Counted from the first letter of the stretch, positions 32,165 through 40,681 are shown. The stretch: 40,690 nucleotides of DNA from an uncultured bacterium (GCA_902783135.1 CACZPY010000302.1:1-40690); one strand, 5' to 3'. The notes: generated from the letters alone by a model not told the origin. A program made the numbers and translations.

Positions 32165-34258
32165 TCACCGCCATTTTTGCGCTCCCCCGTTTACCGGGGC
32201 CATCGGCGGAAATTCTCCCGGCTGCGCCGCACGGCCGCCGGACGGCGCGGAGGGTCGGGGCGCGCGTTTCGACCGGTCGGTCGGAATCGGCGCCCGGCGC
32301 ACCTTGCGGGCGCCGGATTTCTCCTTTCCCGCGGGTTTTGCAGCGGGCTTAGCAACGGGCTTGACGGCGGCGGACGTTTTTGCGCCCGCGGCGGTTTTTG
32401 CGACCGGCTTGGCGGCAGGTTTTGCCGCGGCGGGATCGGCGGTTTTCTTCTCCGGTTCGGATTCGGGGTGGTCGGGCGGCACGTTAAGCATCTTCAGCAC
32501 CCGCTCGGCGGTCCGGGAGAACACCGGGGCGGAGACGGTCCCGCCGAAGTGGCTCCCTTTCGGGTTGTCGGTGGCGACGACCATCACGATCCGCGGCCGG
32601 TGCGCCGGGACGAAACCGGCGAAACTCGCGTAATACTGGCTGGAGGAATATCCCTTGCCCTCGATGTACTTGTGGCTGGTTCCGGTCTTGCCCGCGACGT
32701 CGTAGCCCTTGACCGCCGCTTTGGTGGCGGTACCGCCCGGACGGGTCACGCTGATCATCATATCCACCAGCTGCGCCAGCGCCTCGGGGTGCTCGAACAG
32801 CTGCGGTTCGGCTTGACGCGGTTCGCGGGTGACTTCTCCGGTGGCGGGGTCCTCGATGCGGTCGATCATCCGCAGCTGCGGCAGTTTTCCACCGTTGGCG
32901 AGGGCGCAGTAGGCGCGCAATATCTGCAGCGCGGTCACACGGACGCTGTAACCGATCGGCATCCGGGTCACGGCGAGTCCGTCGCCCTTGCGGATGCGGA
33001 TCGGGGTCCCGCGCGTTTCGCCGGGGAGCGGCAGACCGGTGCGCGATCCGAAACCGAAGCTGGAAAATCCTTCGCAGAAGCGTTTTTCACCGAGCATCAG
33101 GGCGATCTTGGCGGTGCCGATGTTGCTCGACTTCTGGATCACTTCGCCGACGGTCAGTTTTTCGTTGTGGTGGGTGTCGGTCATCGGCTTGCCGAGATAG
33201 ACCCAGCGCCCCTTTTCGCAGTCGATCCGGGTATCGGGCTTGACGACCCCCCAGTCGAGCGCCTTGCCGACGGTGAATGGTTTGGCGACGGAACCGGGTT
33301 CGAAGCTGTCCATGGCGATCCGGGTGCGGATCGCTTCGTTTCGGAAGGTGGAACGGTCGTCGGGGTCGTAGTTGGGGCGCTGGGCGATGGCGAGGATGTC
33401 GCCGTCGGGGGAGGCGATGACGGCGTAGATCGCATCGGGGTTCCACTTGGCGTAGGCGGCGTCGAGTTCCTCTTCGAGGATCGCCTGGATGGGTTCGCTT
33501 ATGGTCAGGTAGATGTTGCGTCCGTCGCGGGCGTCGCTGATGTTCTGGATGCCGTAGTCGAGCGGGGTGCCGTCGCGGGAGATCTCCTCCTTTATGCGTC
33601 CGGTCTCGGGCGAAGTTTCCTTGGCGAGCTGTTTTTCGAGTCCCATCTTGGGCTTGGGCGCGTCGTTTTCGATGTTGATGTAACCGATGACGTTGGCGAG
33701 CATGCGCCTTTTGGGGTAGGTGCGGGTGTAGGTGTCGAGGAACGAAAACGCCCCGAGGGGAATGTCGTTGGCGCGCAGGTCGCGTTTGAGTTTTTCCGCC
33801 TTGTCGATGGGGACGGTCCTGCCGAGCTGCAGAAAGGAGTTCTGGCGCATTTCGGGCTGCCCGTTGGCGTCGAGCACGATCCGACCTTCCCTGTCGCGGC
33901 GGGGGCGGGTCGGGCTGAGCCGGTCGTAGAAATAGTCGAAGTCCCGGTCGAAGTGGATGCTCAGCAGCGCCGCCAACCGTTTGCGTTTGAGCGGCGATTT
34001 GATCTCGCAGGGCGAACACGATATCTTCACGCAGGGGAGGTTGCCGACGATCAGATAGCCGGTGCGGTCGAGTATCTCGCCGCGTCGGCCGGAGGTCTTG
34101 CGCACCGAGGTATAGCACTTTTTCGCTTCGGCGAGGTAGAAGTCGTGGTTCTTGACCTGTATCACGTAGAAGCGTACCGCCAGCGCCGCGGCGATCGGGA
34201 TCCAGAATATGGCGGCTATGCGGATCCGGGTGCGGACGGTGTCGTTGCCATTGTTCAT
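32165..34258 (-). CDS. ftsI: Division-type class B penicillin-binding protein (FtsI/PBP3)
   Basis: Septal peptidoglycan transpeptidase. The 697-residue protein has an N-terminal membrane helix (about 11-31), the RGEILDRTG motif of the dimerisation domain, and the three active-site motifs: SVAK with Ser323, SSN at 377-379, and KTGT at 524-527. The transpeptidase domain ends near residue 595. A tail of about 100 residues follows, rich in Ala, Pro and Lys (KPAAKPVAKTAAGAKT and similar), longer than in typical FtsI and histone H1-like in composition. GAGGAG lies 8 bases before the ATG. It follows the ftsL-like gene by 31 bp in the order mraZ-rsmH-ftsL-ftsI. Confidence 0.95.
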   Translation of the reverse strand: MNNGNDTVRTRIRIAAIFWIPIAAALAVRFYVIQVKNHDFYLAEAKKCYTSVRKTSGRRGEILDRTGYLIVGNLPCVKISCSPCEIKSPLKRKRLAALLSIHFDRDFDYFYDRLSPTRPRRDREGRIVLDANGQPEMRQNSFLQLGRTVPIDKAEKLKRDLRANDIPLGAFSFLDTYTRTYPKRRMLANVIGYINIENDAPKPKMGLEKQLAKETSPETGRIKEEISRDGTPLDYGIQNISDARDGRNIYLTISEPIQAILEEELDAAYAKWNPDAIYAVIASPDGDILAIAQRPNYDPDDRSTFRNEAIRTRIAMDSFEPGSVAKPFTVGKALDWGVVKPDTRIDCEKGRWVYLGKPMTDTHHNEKLTVGEVIQKSSNIGTAKIALMLGEKRFCEGFSSFGFGSRTGLPLPGETRGTPIRIRKGDGLAVTRMPIGYSVRVTALQILRAYCALANGGKLPQLRMIDRIEDPATGEVTREPRQAEPQLFEHPEALAQLVDMMISVTRPGGTATKAAVKGYDVAGKTGTSHKYIEGKGYSSSQYYASFAGFVPAHRPRIVMVVATDNPKGSHFGGTVSAPVFSRTAERVLKMLNVPPDHPESEPEKKTADPAAAKPAAKPVAKTAAGAKTSAAVKPVAKPAAKPAGKEKSGARKVRRAPIPTDRSKRAPRPSAPSGGRAAQPGEFPPMAPVNGGAQKWR

Positions 34259-34289
34259 GCCGGCATCTCCTCGTGACGGCGCGGTGTCG

Positions 34290-34703
34290 TCAACGGGCGG
34301 CGGCGAATTTGCCTGCCTGGGCCGGGGCGCTTTCCGCCTGACGGAGATCCGGCGCGTCGTGGAGCCGGATGTCCCGGATCTGGCCGGGCAGCGGCGGCCG
34401 CAGCGGCAGTTTGAACTCGGCGATCCGGCGCCGGATGTACGGCCAGCCGGTGAGTTCGGCGTAGTCGACGCGGAGCCGCTCGATCTCGCGGCGGGTGCCG
34501 GCGATCTCGCGCTCGGTGCGGCGGATGCCGCGTTCGGTCTCGGCGATCTTCTGCCGCAGATAGATGTTGCCGTTGAAGAGCGCGGCGACGGCGAGACAGA
34601 AGAGCGCCGCCTTGACGGCGAACCACATCTTCGGCCACAGCCGGATCGCGAGATTGCCGCCCGTCGGGCGGGGACTTTGCGCCTGTCCGAATTGGATGTT
34701 CAT
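34290..34703 (-). CDS. ftsL: FtsL-like cell division protein
   Basis: A 137-residue bitopic protein with a basic N-terminus, one membrane helix (about 27-47, MWFAVKAALFCLAVAALFN), then a charged coiled coil (RQKIAETERGIRRTEREIAG, continuing to about residue 85). FtsL is poorly conserved in sequence, so the call rests on topology, size and position between rsmH and ftsI. AGGGG lies 6 bases before the ATG. An extra C-terminal stretch (PGQIRDIRLHDAPDLRQAES and on) goes beyond the usual FtsL length. Confidence 0.75.
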   Translation of the reverse strand: MNIQFGQAQSPRPTGGNLAIRLWPKMWFAVKAALFCLAVAALFNGNIYLRQKIAETERGIRRTEREIAGTRREIERLRVDYAELTGWPYIRRRIAEFKLPLRPPLPGQIRDIRLHDAPDLRQAESAPAQAGKFAAAR

Positions 34704-34752
34704 TTGTTTCCCCTTTTGGTTATGTCATGTTTTCCGAAAAACTGTTTTTTTG

Positions 34753-35700
34753 TCAAAGCTTCTCCGCCGCCCGGAGTTTCGCGCACGCGGCGCGGCGGTT
34801 CGCCGCCACCTCGGCGTCGCTGGCGACGACCGGCTTTTTGGTGACGATCCGCAGCGACGCCCGATGACCGCACCGGCAGACCGGCAACCCCGGAGGGCAG
34901 TGGCAGCCGGTGCTTTCGTCGCGGAAGAAGTTTTTGACGATGCGGTCTTCCAGCGAATGAAAACAGATCACGGCGATCCTGCCGCCCTTTTTCAACATCC
35001 TGACGCCGCTTTCGAGCGCGCGTTCCAATTGTCCGAGTTCGTCGTTGACGGCGATCCGCAGCGCCTGAAACACCAGTGTCGGATGCGGCAGCCTGCCCGG
35101 ACGCGATACCCCGAGCACCTCGTCGCAGAGCCGCACCAGATCGCGGGTCGTGCCGAAAGGCTGCGTCTCGCGCATCGCCACCGCGGCGCGGGCGAGTTTG
35201 CGCGCCTGCACGATCTCGCCGTACTCGCGGAATATCCGCGCCAACTCTGCCTCCGGTGCCTGATTCAGCAGCCGCCCCGCCGTCAGCGGATTGCGGTCGT
35301 CCATCCGCATGTCGAGCGGACCGTCGCTCCGCCACGAAAACCCCCGCTCCGGGGTGTCGATCTGCGGCGACGATACGCCGATGTCGAGCAATATGCCGTC
35401 GACTTCGCTCCAACCGATTCCGGAAGAAAACTCCGCCATCCGGGCGAAGTCCCCGCGCACCAGCGCGATCCTTCCGGACGCGAAGGAACACTTGTCCGCG
35501 GCGGCTTCCAGCGCGGCGGCGTCGCGGTCGATGCCCAATATCTCCAGACGCGGGAAACGCTTCAGCAGCAGCGCCGAATGACCGCCGCCGCCGACGGTCC
35601 CGTCGATCAGCCGCGCCGGGGCATCGGCCGGAAGATCCAGCAGTTCCGCCGCCTCTTCCGCCAGCACCGGTATATGTTCGAATTTCCGTTCCGCCGCCAT
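34753..35700 (-). CDS. rsmH: 16S rRNA m4C1402 N4-methyltransferase
   Basis: SAM-dependent methyltransferase acting on C1402 of 16S rRNA, also called MraW. The 315-residue protein has IDGTVGGGGHSALLLKRF (SAM-binding loop), GIDRDAAAL, LDIGVSSPQID, the MRMDDRNPLTAGRLL block, FREYGEIVQARKLAR and the signature CFHSLEDRIVKNFF. A late zinc-like cluster CHCPPGLPVCRCG precedes the C-terminal end. It follows mraZ by 33 bp. Confidence 0.97.
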   Translation of the reverse strand: MAAERKFEHIPVLAEEAAELLDLPADAPARLIDGTVGGGGHSALLLKRFPRLEILGIDRDAAALEAAADKCSFASGRIALVRGDFARMAEFSSGIGWSEVDGILLDIGVSSPQIDTPERGFSWRSDGPLDMRMDDRNPLTAGRLLNQAPEAELARIFREYGEIVQARKLARAAVAMRETQPFGTTRDLVRLCDEVLGVSRPGRLPHPTLVFQALRIAVNDELGQLERALESGVRMLKKGGRIAVICFHSLEDRIVKNFFRDESTGCHCPPGLPVCRCGHRASLRIVTKKPVVASDAEVAANRRAACAKLRAAEKL

Positions 35701-35733
35701 TTTCCCGCCGTCGTGCCCGCTCGCGGGACCCCG

Positions 35734-36246
35734 TCAGTGCTTCAAAATATCTCCGAGCAGCGCGGCGAGTCCGCCGTGGTCGTTTTCGCCGTCGCTGACG
35801 CTCTGAATATCGCTCAAATGTCCGGATATCTCCTCGGGCGAGGGTGTCCGCCAGCTTTCCGGGGAGCAGAGCCGGATATGCGTGATCGCGCCGACCAACT
35901 TCAATTGTCCCTTCACGCCGATCGAATCGAGCATACCGCGGTCGAGCGCGATGCGCCCCTGTTTGTCGCAGCGGCAGTTGCGGGCGCGCGAGCCGAGGTA
36001 GGCGAACGCCGCCTGCATCCGGGCGTTGGCGATGGCGTACTTTTTGGCGCGTTCGACGAACTCCATGAAGGTCTCCATCGGCAGCAGCAGCAGCGCCGCG
36101 TCGCGCGCGGGGATCAGCACCAGACTGGTGTCGCCGTTCCGGTTCCGCCATTCGCTGGGCAGAGTGACCCGGCACTGCGGATCGAGCGCGTGCTCGTATT
36201 CGCCCAGATAAAGCGTCGGTAAAGCGGTTTTCACAGCGTCGTCCAT
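35734..36246 (-). CDS. mraZ: MraZ transcriptional regulator
   Basis: A dodecamer- or octamer-forming DNA-binding protein that autorepresses the division cluster in bacteria where it has been studied. The 170-residue protein has two SpoVT/AbrB-like halves with the DXXXR motifs DPQCR (in HALDPQCRVTLPSEWR) and DKQGR (in CRCDKQGRIALDRG). It is somewhat longer than the usual 140-150 residues, with an acidic C-terminal tail. It opens the mraZ-rsmH-ftsL-ftsI run, and its own promoter overlaps four direct repeats at 36251-36290. Confidence 0.95.
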   Translation of the reverse strand: MDDAVKTALPTLYLGEYEHALDPQCRVTLPSEWRNRNGDTSLVLIPARDAALLLLPMETFMEFVERAKKYAIANARMQAAFAYLGSRARNCRCDKQGRIALDRGMLDSIGVKGQLKLVGAITHIRLCSPESWRTPSPEEISGHLSDIQSVSDGENDHGGLAALLGDILKH

Positions 36247-36250
36247 CGCC

Positions 36251-36290
36251 TGCCTATTTCATCCTATTCGATCCTATTCGCACCTATTTT
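36251..36290 (-). promoter_or_regulatory. Predicted MraZ operator: four 10-bp direct repeats
   Basis: On the plus strand CCTATT recurs at 36253-36258, 36263-36268, 36273-36278 and 36283-36288, exactly 10 bp apart (AATAGG on the coding strand). The array begins 5 bp before the mraZ ATG, and its outermost copy overlaps the -10 element. Arrays of short direct repeats at this place are the known MraZ binding sites in E. coli and mycoplasmas, although the repeat sequence here differs. Confidence 0.75.
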
Positions 36291-36314
36291 ACTCTTTCAA
36301 CGCCTTATTTTCAA
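36286..36314 (-). promoter_or_regulatory. Predicted sigma-70 promoter of mraZ
   Basis: On the minus strand TTGAAA (36309-36314), a 17-bp spacer, then TAAAAT (36286-36291). Transcription should start about 36279, within the repeat array, giving a leader of about 33 bases. Confidence 0.7.
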
Positions 36315-36407
36315 ATGCCGAATCAAAAAAAATGCGAATTTTTTTCGGAAAATCCGCCGCCGGGACCGCGGACGAAAAAAAATCCGGCTTTTATAGGGTC
36401 GGCGCTA

Positions 36408-36438
36408 TTGAAAAAAACGCGCCTCTTCTACATATTAT
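36408..36438 (+). promoter_or_regulatory. Predicted promoter of ftsQ, very close to the start codon
   Basis: TTGAAA (36408-36413) is followed by CATATT (17-bp spacer) overlapping TATTAT (36433-36438, 19-bp spacer). The ATG is at 36447, only 8 bases after the -10, and no Shine-Dalgarno sequence is present. The transcript would be leaderless or nearly so. Confidence 0.5.
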
Positions 36439-36446
36439 ACCCATAT

Positions 36447-37289
36447 ATGGCTGACAGATCAAAAAATACCGCTTCCGCCGCGGGAGGCGAACGGCGCGGG
36501 CGCAAGATGGCGCTGATCGCTCTGACGGCCGCCCTGCTGGTCGCGGGGGCGGCGGTCGCCGGAGTGATCGCCGCATTTCATACGCTCGGCCCGCTTTGGT
36601 TCGGCGACAATCCCCGGATGACGATCCGGCAGGTCAAGGTCGCCAGCGGCGGCTACTGGAACGACCGCGGCTACTGGAACAACCGCGAGGCCGAACTTCT
36701 GCGGCGTCTCGGTATCCGCCGGGGAATGACCCTCTTCGACGTCGATCCCGGCAAACTGCGCGCCGGTATCGAGCGCATCCCCTGCGTGGAAAGCGCCCGG
36801 GTGTATCGGGTGCTGCCGGATACGCTGCGCATAGAACTCATCGAACGCACTCCCCGTGCGGTGCTCTTCGACCGCACTTCGCCGCTGGTCGCCGACGAAA
36901 ACGGCATGGTGATCGAGCGGCGGGAATCGCTGGTCGCCACCGGCCGCTGGGATCTGCCGCTGATCTCCGGCGTGTCGCTCAAGTACCAGCCGGGGCAGAA
37001 GGATCCGCGGCTGGCTCCGGCGATGGAACTCATCATGCAGACGGTGAGCCGCTACCACAATTTCAAGGTCCGCGAAGTGGTGCTCAAGTCTCCGGAGCGC
37101 ATGGAGTGTTTTTTCAACTACGGCGGCGGCAGGACGATCTACCGGGCGATCTTCCCGGTGCGGCGGTATGAAAGCCGGATCGACGGACTGCTGCTGGCGC
37201 TGGAATCGGCGCTGATCGAAGTGCGGCGCTCGGGCGAGGACAAACGCAACTTCAATCTGTCCTTCGACGGGCAGGTGGTGATGAACTGA
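36447..37289 (+). CDS. ftsQ: FtsQ-like cell division protein
   Basis: A 280-residue bitopic division protein. The start at 36447 gives MADRSKNTASAAGGERRGRK, a basic cytoplasmic N-terminus, then a membrane helix (about 21-44). A POTRA domain follows, with RGMTLFDVDPGKLRAGIERI and PCVESARVYRVLPDTLRIEL, then an FtsQ beta domain with ERTPRAVLF and DENGMVIERR. A longer in-frame opening from 36315 exists, but it would begin before the predicted promoter. The gene is divergent from mraZ, so the usual mraZ-to-ftsQ order is broken. It is followed by purD after 42 bp. Confidence 0.85.
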   Translation: MADRSKNTASAAGGERRGRKMALIALTAALLVAGAAVAGVIAAFHTLGPLWFGDNPRMTIRQVKVASGGYWNDRGYWNNREAELLRRLGIRRGMTLFDVDPGKLRAGIERIPCVESARVYRVLPDTLRIELIERTPRAVLFDRTSPLVADENGMVIERRESLVATGRWDLPLISGVSLKYQPGQKDPRLAPAMELIMQTVSRYHNFKVREVVLKSPERMECFFNYGGGRTIYRAIFPVRRYESRIDGLLLALESALIEVRRSGEDKRNFNLSFDGQVVMN

Positions 37290-37331
37290 CACCGTTTGGG
37301 TACAATATAAAAATCTGAGGGTCATCGAGGA

Positions 37332-38618
37332 ATGAAAGTACTGGTCATCGGATCCGGCGGCCGCGAACATGCGCTGGTGTGGAAGCTCCGGCAGAGCGCG
37401 GCGGTCGAAAAGGTTTACTGCGCTCCCGGAAACGCGGGGATCGCCGCGGATGCGGAGTGCGTCGCGATCGGAGTGGACGAACTGGAAAAACTCGCGGATT
37501 TCGCGCAGGACCGGCAGATCGATCTGGTCGTGGTCGGTCCCGAGGCGCCGCTCTGCGCGGGCGCGGCGGATGTGATCCGGGCGCGCGGGATCGCGGTCTT
37601 CGGTCCCGGCGCGGCGGCGGCGAAGCTCGAAGGCAGCAAGGAGTTCGCCAAGGAGTTCATGCGCAAATACGGCATCCCCACGGCGCGCGGCGAAGCCTTC
37701 ACCGCCGAAGTTCCGGCGCTGGCGTACATCGCTTCGGAGTTCGCGCGCGGCGCGAAAGGGATCGTGGTCAAGGCGGATGGTCTCGCGGCGGGGAAGGGCG
37801 TGCTGGTCGCCGAGGACCGGCGCTCCGCCGAGGAGTTCACGCATGAGTGCTTTTCGGGCGCCTTCGGCGCGGCAGGCGCGAAGGTGGTGATCGAGGAGCT
37901 CCTGACCGGCGAGGAAACTTCGGTGCTGGCGCTGACCGACGGCAAGACCATCGTCCGCCTCGCGTCGTCGCAGGATCACAAACGGGTCTTCGACGGCGAC
38001 AAAGGACCCAACACCGGCGGCATGGGCGCGTACTCCCCGGCTCCGGTGGTGACATGTGAGGTCGAAAAGCGCATCGACGAGGAGATCCTGAAACCGTTTC
38101 TGCGCGGACTCGCGGCGGAAAAACTCGACTACCGCGGTGTGCTCTTCGCGGGGCTGATGATCGAAAACGGCATCCCCAAGGTGTTGGAATTCAACGTGCG
38201 CTTCGGCGATCCCGAGGTCCAGCCGGTGCTGCGCCGTCTGGAGGGCGATCTGGGCGAGATACTGCTGCGCACCGCCCGCGGCGAACTTGCGGGCACTCCC
38301 ATCGCGTGGAGCGACGAACCCTGCGTGTCGGTGGTGATGGCGTCGGGCGGCTATCCCGGCAAGTACGCCAAGGGCTTCCCGATCGAGGGGTTGGAGGCGG
38401 CGGCGCGCGAGGGCGCGGTGGTGTTCCACGCGGGTACGGCGTTCAAGGACGGTCGGATCGTCAACTCGGGCGGACGGGTGCTGGGGGTCTCCGCGCGCGG
38501 AGCGGATATAAAAACGGCGATCGCCAACGCCTACCGGGCGGTGGACAAGATAACTTTCGAAGGCGGTTTCTGCCGTCGGGACATCGGCGCCAAGGCGCTC
38601 AAACACGGAGGAAAGTGA
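37332..38618 (+). CDS. purD: Phosphoribosylamine-glycine ligase
   Basis: GAR synthetase, the second step of purine synthesis, an ATP-grasp enzyme. The 428-residue protein has the N-terminal VIGSGGREHALVWKL, ATP-grasp segments VVKADGLAAGKGV and EELLTGEETSVLAL, the signature GPNTGGMGAYSPAP, and the metal-binding LEFNVRFGDPEVQPVL. GAGG lies one base before the ATG, a tight spacing. It leads into a lipoprotein gene 3 bp after its stop. Confidence 0.97.
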   Translation: MKVLVIGSGGREHALVWKLRQSAAVEKVYCAPGNAGIAADAECVAIGVDELEKLADFAQDRQIDLVVVGPEAPLCAGAADVIRARGIAVFGPGAAAAKLEGSKEFAKEFMRKYGIPTARGEAFTAEVPALAYIASEFARGAKGIVVKADGLAAGKGVLVAEDRRSAEEFTHECFSGAFGAAGAKVVIEELLTGEETSVLALTDGKTIVRLASSQDHKRVFDGDKGPNTGGMGAYSPAPVVTCEVEKRIDEEILKPFLRGLAAEKLDYRGVLFAGLMIENGIPKVLEFNVRFGDPEVQPVLRRLEGDLGEILLRTARGELAGTPIAWSDEPCVSVVMASGGYPGKYAKGFPIEGLEAAAREGAVVFHAGTAFKDGRIVNSGGRVLGVSARGADIKTAIANAYRAVDKITFEGGFCRRDIGAKALKHGGK

Positions 38619-38621
38619 ATC

Positions 38622-39053
38622 ATGAAAAAACTGTCGACAGTTTGCGGAGCACTGGCGCTGCTGCTCGCGGGATGCACCACGGTCGAATCCACTCAGAAGT
38701 TCAACGCGCTGGGGCTGGGGACGCCGAACGAAAAGGCGGTCTGCCACACCTACGTCGAGATACCGGGCGTCTTCCTCTTCGGCTTGCCGATCGTCGTGGG
38801 CAGTCCCAAGGGCGACGGCGAGTGGACGATGTTCCAGTGGACGCTCAACAGCGAGAACGCCGTCTACATGCTGACCAAGGAGGCGAAGTCCAAAGGCGCG
38901 GCGCGGGTGATCAACGTCAACGTGTCTTCGACCACCGATACGGTGTTTCCGCCGTTCGTTTCGTACCGCAAGTTCATGGCTTCCGGCACCGGCGTGCGGA
39001 GCCGCAGCGCCGCGGTCAACAACGCGGCGCGGCAGTACGACATGGCGCCCTAA
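38622..39053 (+). CDS. Predicted lipoprotein, 143 residues
   Basis: MKKLSTVCGALALLLAGC is a lipoprotein signal peptide with the lipobox LLAGC (Cys18). The mature part contains YVEIPGVFLFGLPIVVGSPK and a stretch AKSKGAARVINVNVSSTTDT that recalls small lipoprotein or YbjQ-like beta/alpha folds. I cannot assign a family. GGAGG in the end of purD is the ribosome site. The gene is in one transcript with purD, though no functional link is apparent. Confidence 0.82.
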   Translation: MKKLSTVCGALALLLAGCTTVESTQKFNALGLGTPNEKAVCHTYVEIPGVFLFGLPIVVGSPKGDGEWTMFQWTLNSENAVYMLTKEAKSKGAARVINVNVSSTTDTVFPPFVSYRKFMASGTGVRSRSAAVNNAARQYDMAP

Positions 39054-39110
39054 CCGGGGGGAACTTCACCACTGCGCCGCGGCGCGGAGAAAAACGGAGT
39101 GCGCAAGGTC

Positions 39111-40499
39111 ATGAGTCAGCCTGAGGATAAGATAAAGACTTTCGTGCTGGATACCAACGTGCTTTTGCACAGCAGTTCGAGCATGGAGTCCTTCCGGGAA
39201 AACGACGTCGTGATCCCGATGGCGGTGATCGAGGAGCTGGACAAGTTCAAGAAGAACTCCGACGAACTCGGGCGCAACGCGCGTGCGGTGATCCGGAATC
39301 TGGACCGGCTGCGGCAGATCGATCCGGAAACTCCGGGGCGGCTGGCGCGGGGCGTGCCGCTCAAGCATCTTTCGGGCGCCGCCACCGGCAAATTGTATGT
39401 GGTCACGGCTCCGGTCGGCACCACCGCCGGGGAGGTCGCCCGCCGGGTCAACTCGGTCTTCGGCAGCGAACTCGACCAGTCCTCGCCGGACAACCGGATA
39501 CTCCGCGTCGCCTGCGATCTGCGCGACCGGGGACGCAGCGTGGTCTTCATCAGCAAGGACATCAACCTCAGACTCAAGGCGGATGCGCTGGGGCTGAAGG
39601 TGATGGACTTCGAACGCGGCAAGGTCGACGAAACGTCGCTCTACACGGGGTTCACCACCTGGCAGCTCGCTCCGGAGGAATTGGAAAAGATCTTCCGCGA
39701 CAAGGAGATCCCGCTCGCCGGGCGCGACATGCTGCCCAACGAGTGCGCGGTGTTGACGAGTTCCGACAATCCCAAACATACCGCGCTCGCCCGCCGCCGC
39801 GGCGACATGCTGCGGCTGCTGCGGATACCCGAAACGGTGTGGAACATTTCTCCGCGCAACAAGGAACAGCGCATGGCGTTCGAGCTCCTGCTCGACCCCG
39901 ACATCAAGCTCGTGACCCTCGTCGGCGGCGCCGGCACCGGCAAAACGCTGCTGGCTCTGGCGGCGGCGCTGCATCTGGTGCTCAACGAAAACCGCTACGA
40001 GCGGATACTGGTCTCGCGCCCGATCATTCCGCTCGGCAACGACATCGGCTATCTGCCGGGCAGCAAGGACAGCAAACTTTCGAGCTGGATGCAGCCCATC
40101 TTCGACAATCTGGAACTGCTGCTCGGCGGCGAGAACGAGCGCAAGCCCAAGAGCAGTTCGCACTATTCCGTCGAGGGGCTGATGGCGGCGCACAAACTGG
40201 AACTGGAGGCGCTGACTTACATCCGCGGCCGGAGCATCCCGCGACAGATCGTGATCGTCGACGAGGCGCAGAACCTGACTCCGCACGAGGTTAAGACGAT
40301 CATCAGCCGCTGCGGCGACGATACCAAGATGGTCTTGACCGGCGATCCGGCGCAGATCGACAACCCCTACCTCGATGCATCGAGCAACGGGCTCAGCGTC
40401 GCCGCCGAGCGCATGAAGGGACAGGATATCTTCGGGCATGTCACCCTCGCCAAGAGCGAACGCGGTACTTTGGCGGCGCTCGCGGCGCGGCTGCTGTGA
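39111..40499 (+). CDS. PIN-domain/PhoH-type ATPase (PhoH2-like)
   Basis: A 462-residue fusion of an N-terminal PIN RNase-like domain (IKTFVLDTNVLLHSSSS, VIPMAVIEELDKFKK, acidic residues through about 160) and a C-terminal PhoH P-loop ATPase. The ATPase has Walker A GGAGTGKT, SRPIIPLGNDIGYLPG and Walker B IVIVDEAQNLTPHEVKTI. PIN-PhoH (PhoH2) proteins are reported as RNA helicase/ribonucleases. The ATG at 39111 is used, with GGAG 11 bases upstream; a GTG at 39099 is an alternative start adding four residues. No antitoxin-like partner gene is visible. Confidence 0.93.
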   Translation: MSQPEDKIKTFVLDTNVLLHSSSSMESFRENDVVIPMAVIEELDKFKKNSDELGRNARAVIRNLDRLRQIDPETPGRLARGVPLKHLSGAATGKLYVVTAPVGTTAGEVARRVNSVFGSELDQSSPDNRILRVACDLRDRGRSVVFISKDINLRLKADALGLKVMDFERGKVDETSLYTGFTTWQLAPEELEKIFRDKEIPLAGRDMLPNECAVLTSSDNPKHTALARRRGDMLRLLRIPETVWNISPRNKEQRMAFELLLDPDIKLVTLVGGAGTGKTLLALAAALHLVLNENRYERILVSRPIIPLGNDIGYLPGSKDSKLSSWMQPIFDNLELLLGGENERKPKSSSHYSVEGLMAAHKLELEALTYIRGRSIPRQIVIVDEAQNLTPHEVKTIISRCGDDTKMVLTGDPAQIDNPYLDASSNGLSVAAERMKGQDIFGHVTLAKSERGTLAALAARLL

Positions 40500-40595
40500 G
40501 CGCCGCGGGAGGGGCGTCCGGAAGGTCAAAATGGCGTTTTCGGGTGATTTTTCGGTGAAAATGACGAAAAAAAGCGGATTTTATTTTGTTTTGTT

Positions 40596-40624
40596 TTGAC
40601 AAAACCCCTTGAAACGTGTATATT
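40596..40624 (+). promoter_or_regulatory. Consensus sigma-70 promoter at the window end
   Basis: TTGACA (40596-40601), a 17-bp spacer, then TATATT (40619-40624). The -35 is perfect and the -10 is five of six. It lies in the 182-bp gap after the PhoH gene and precedes the gene starting at 40682, with a leader of about 50 bases. Confidence 0.85.
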
Positions 40625-40681
40625 TCGGCTAAAGGCGTCCGTTTGAGCATTCGGATGTCGTAAAAAAGAAAGGATAAAATA

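Noticed and set aside
36459-38747. Minus-strand open frame of 762 codons opposite ftsQ and purD
   Set aside because: Shadow of two recognised genes on the plus strand.
39111-40499. PIN domain considered as a toxin-antitoxin module
   Set aside because: The PIN domain is fused to a full PhoH ATPase and no small antitoxin gene lies directly upstream; the preceding gene is a lipoprotein.
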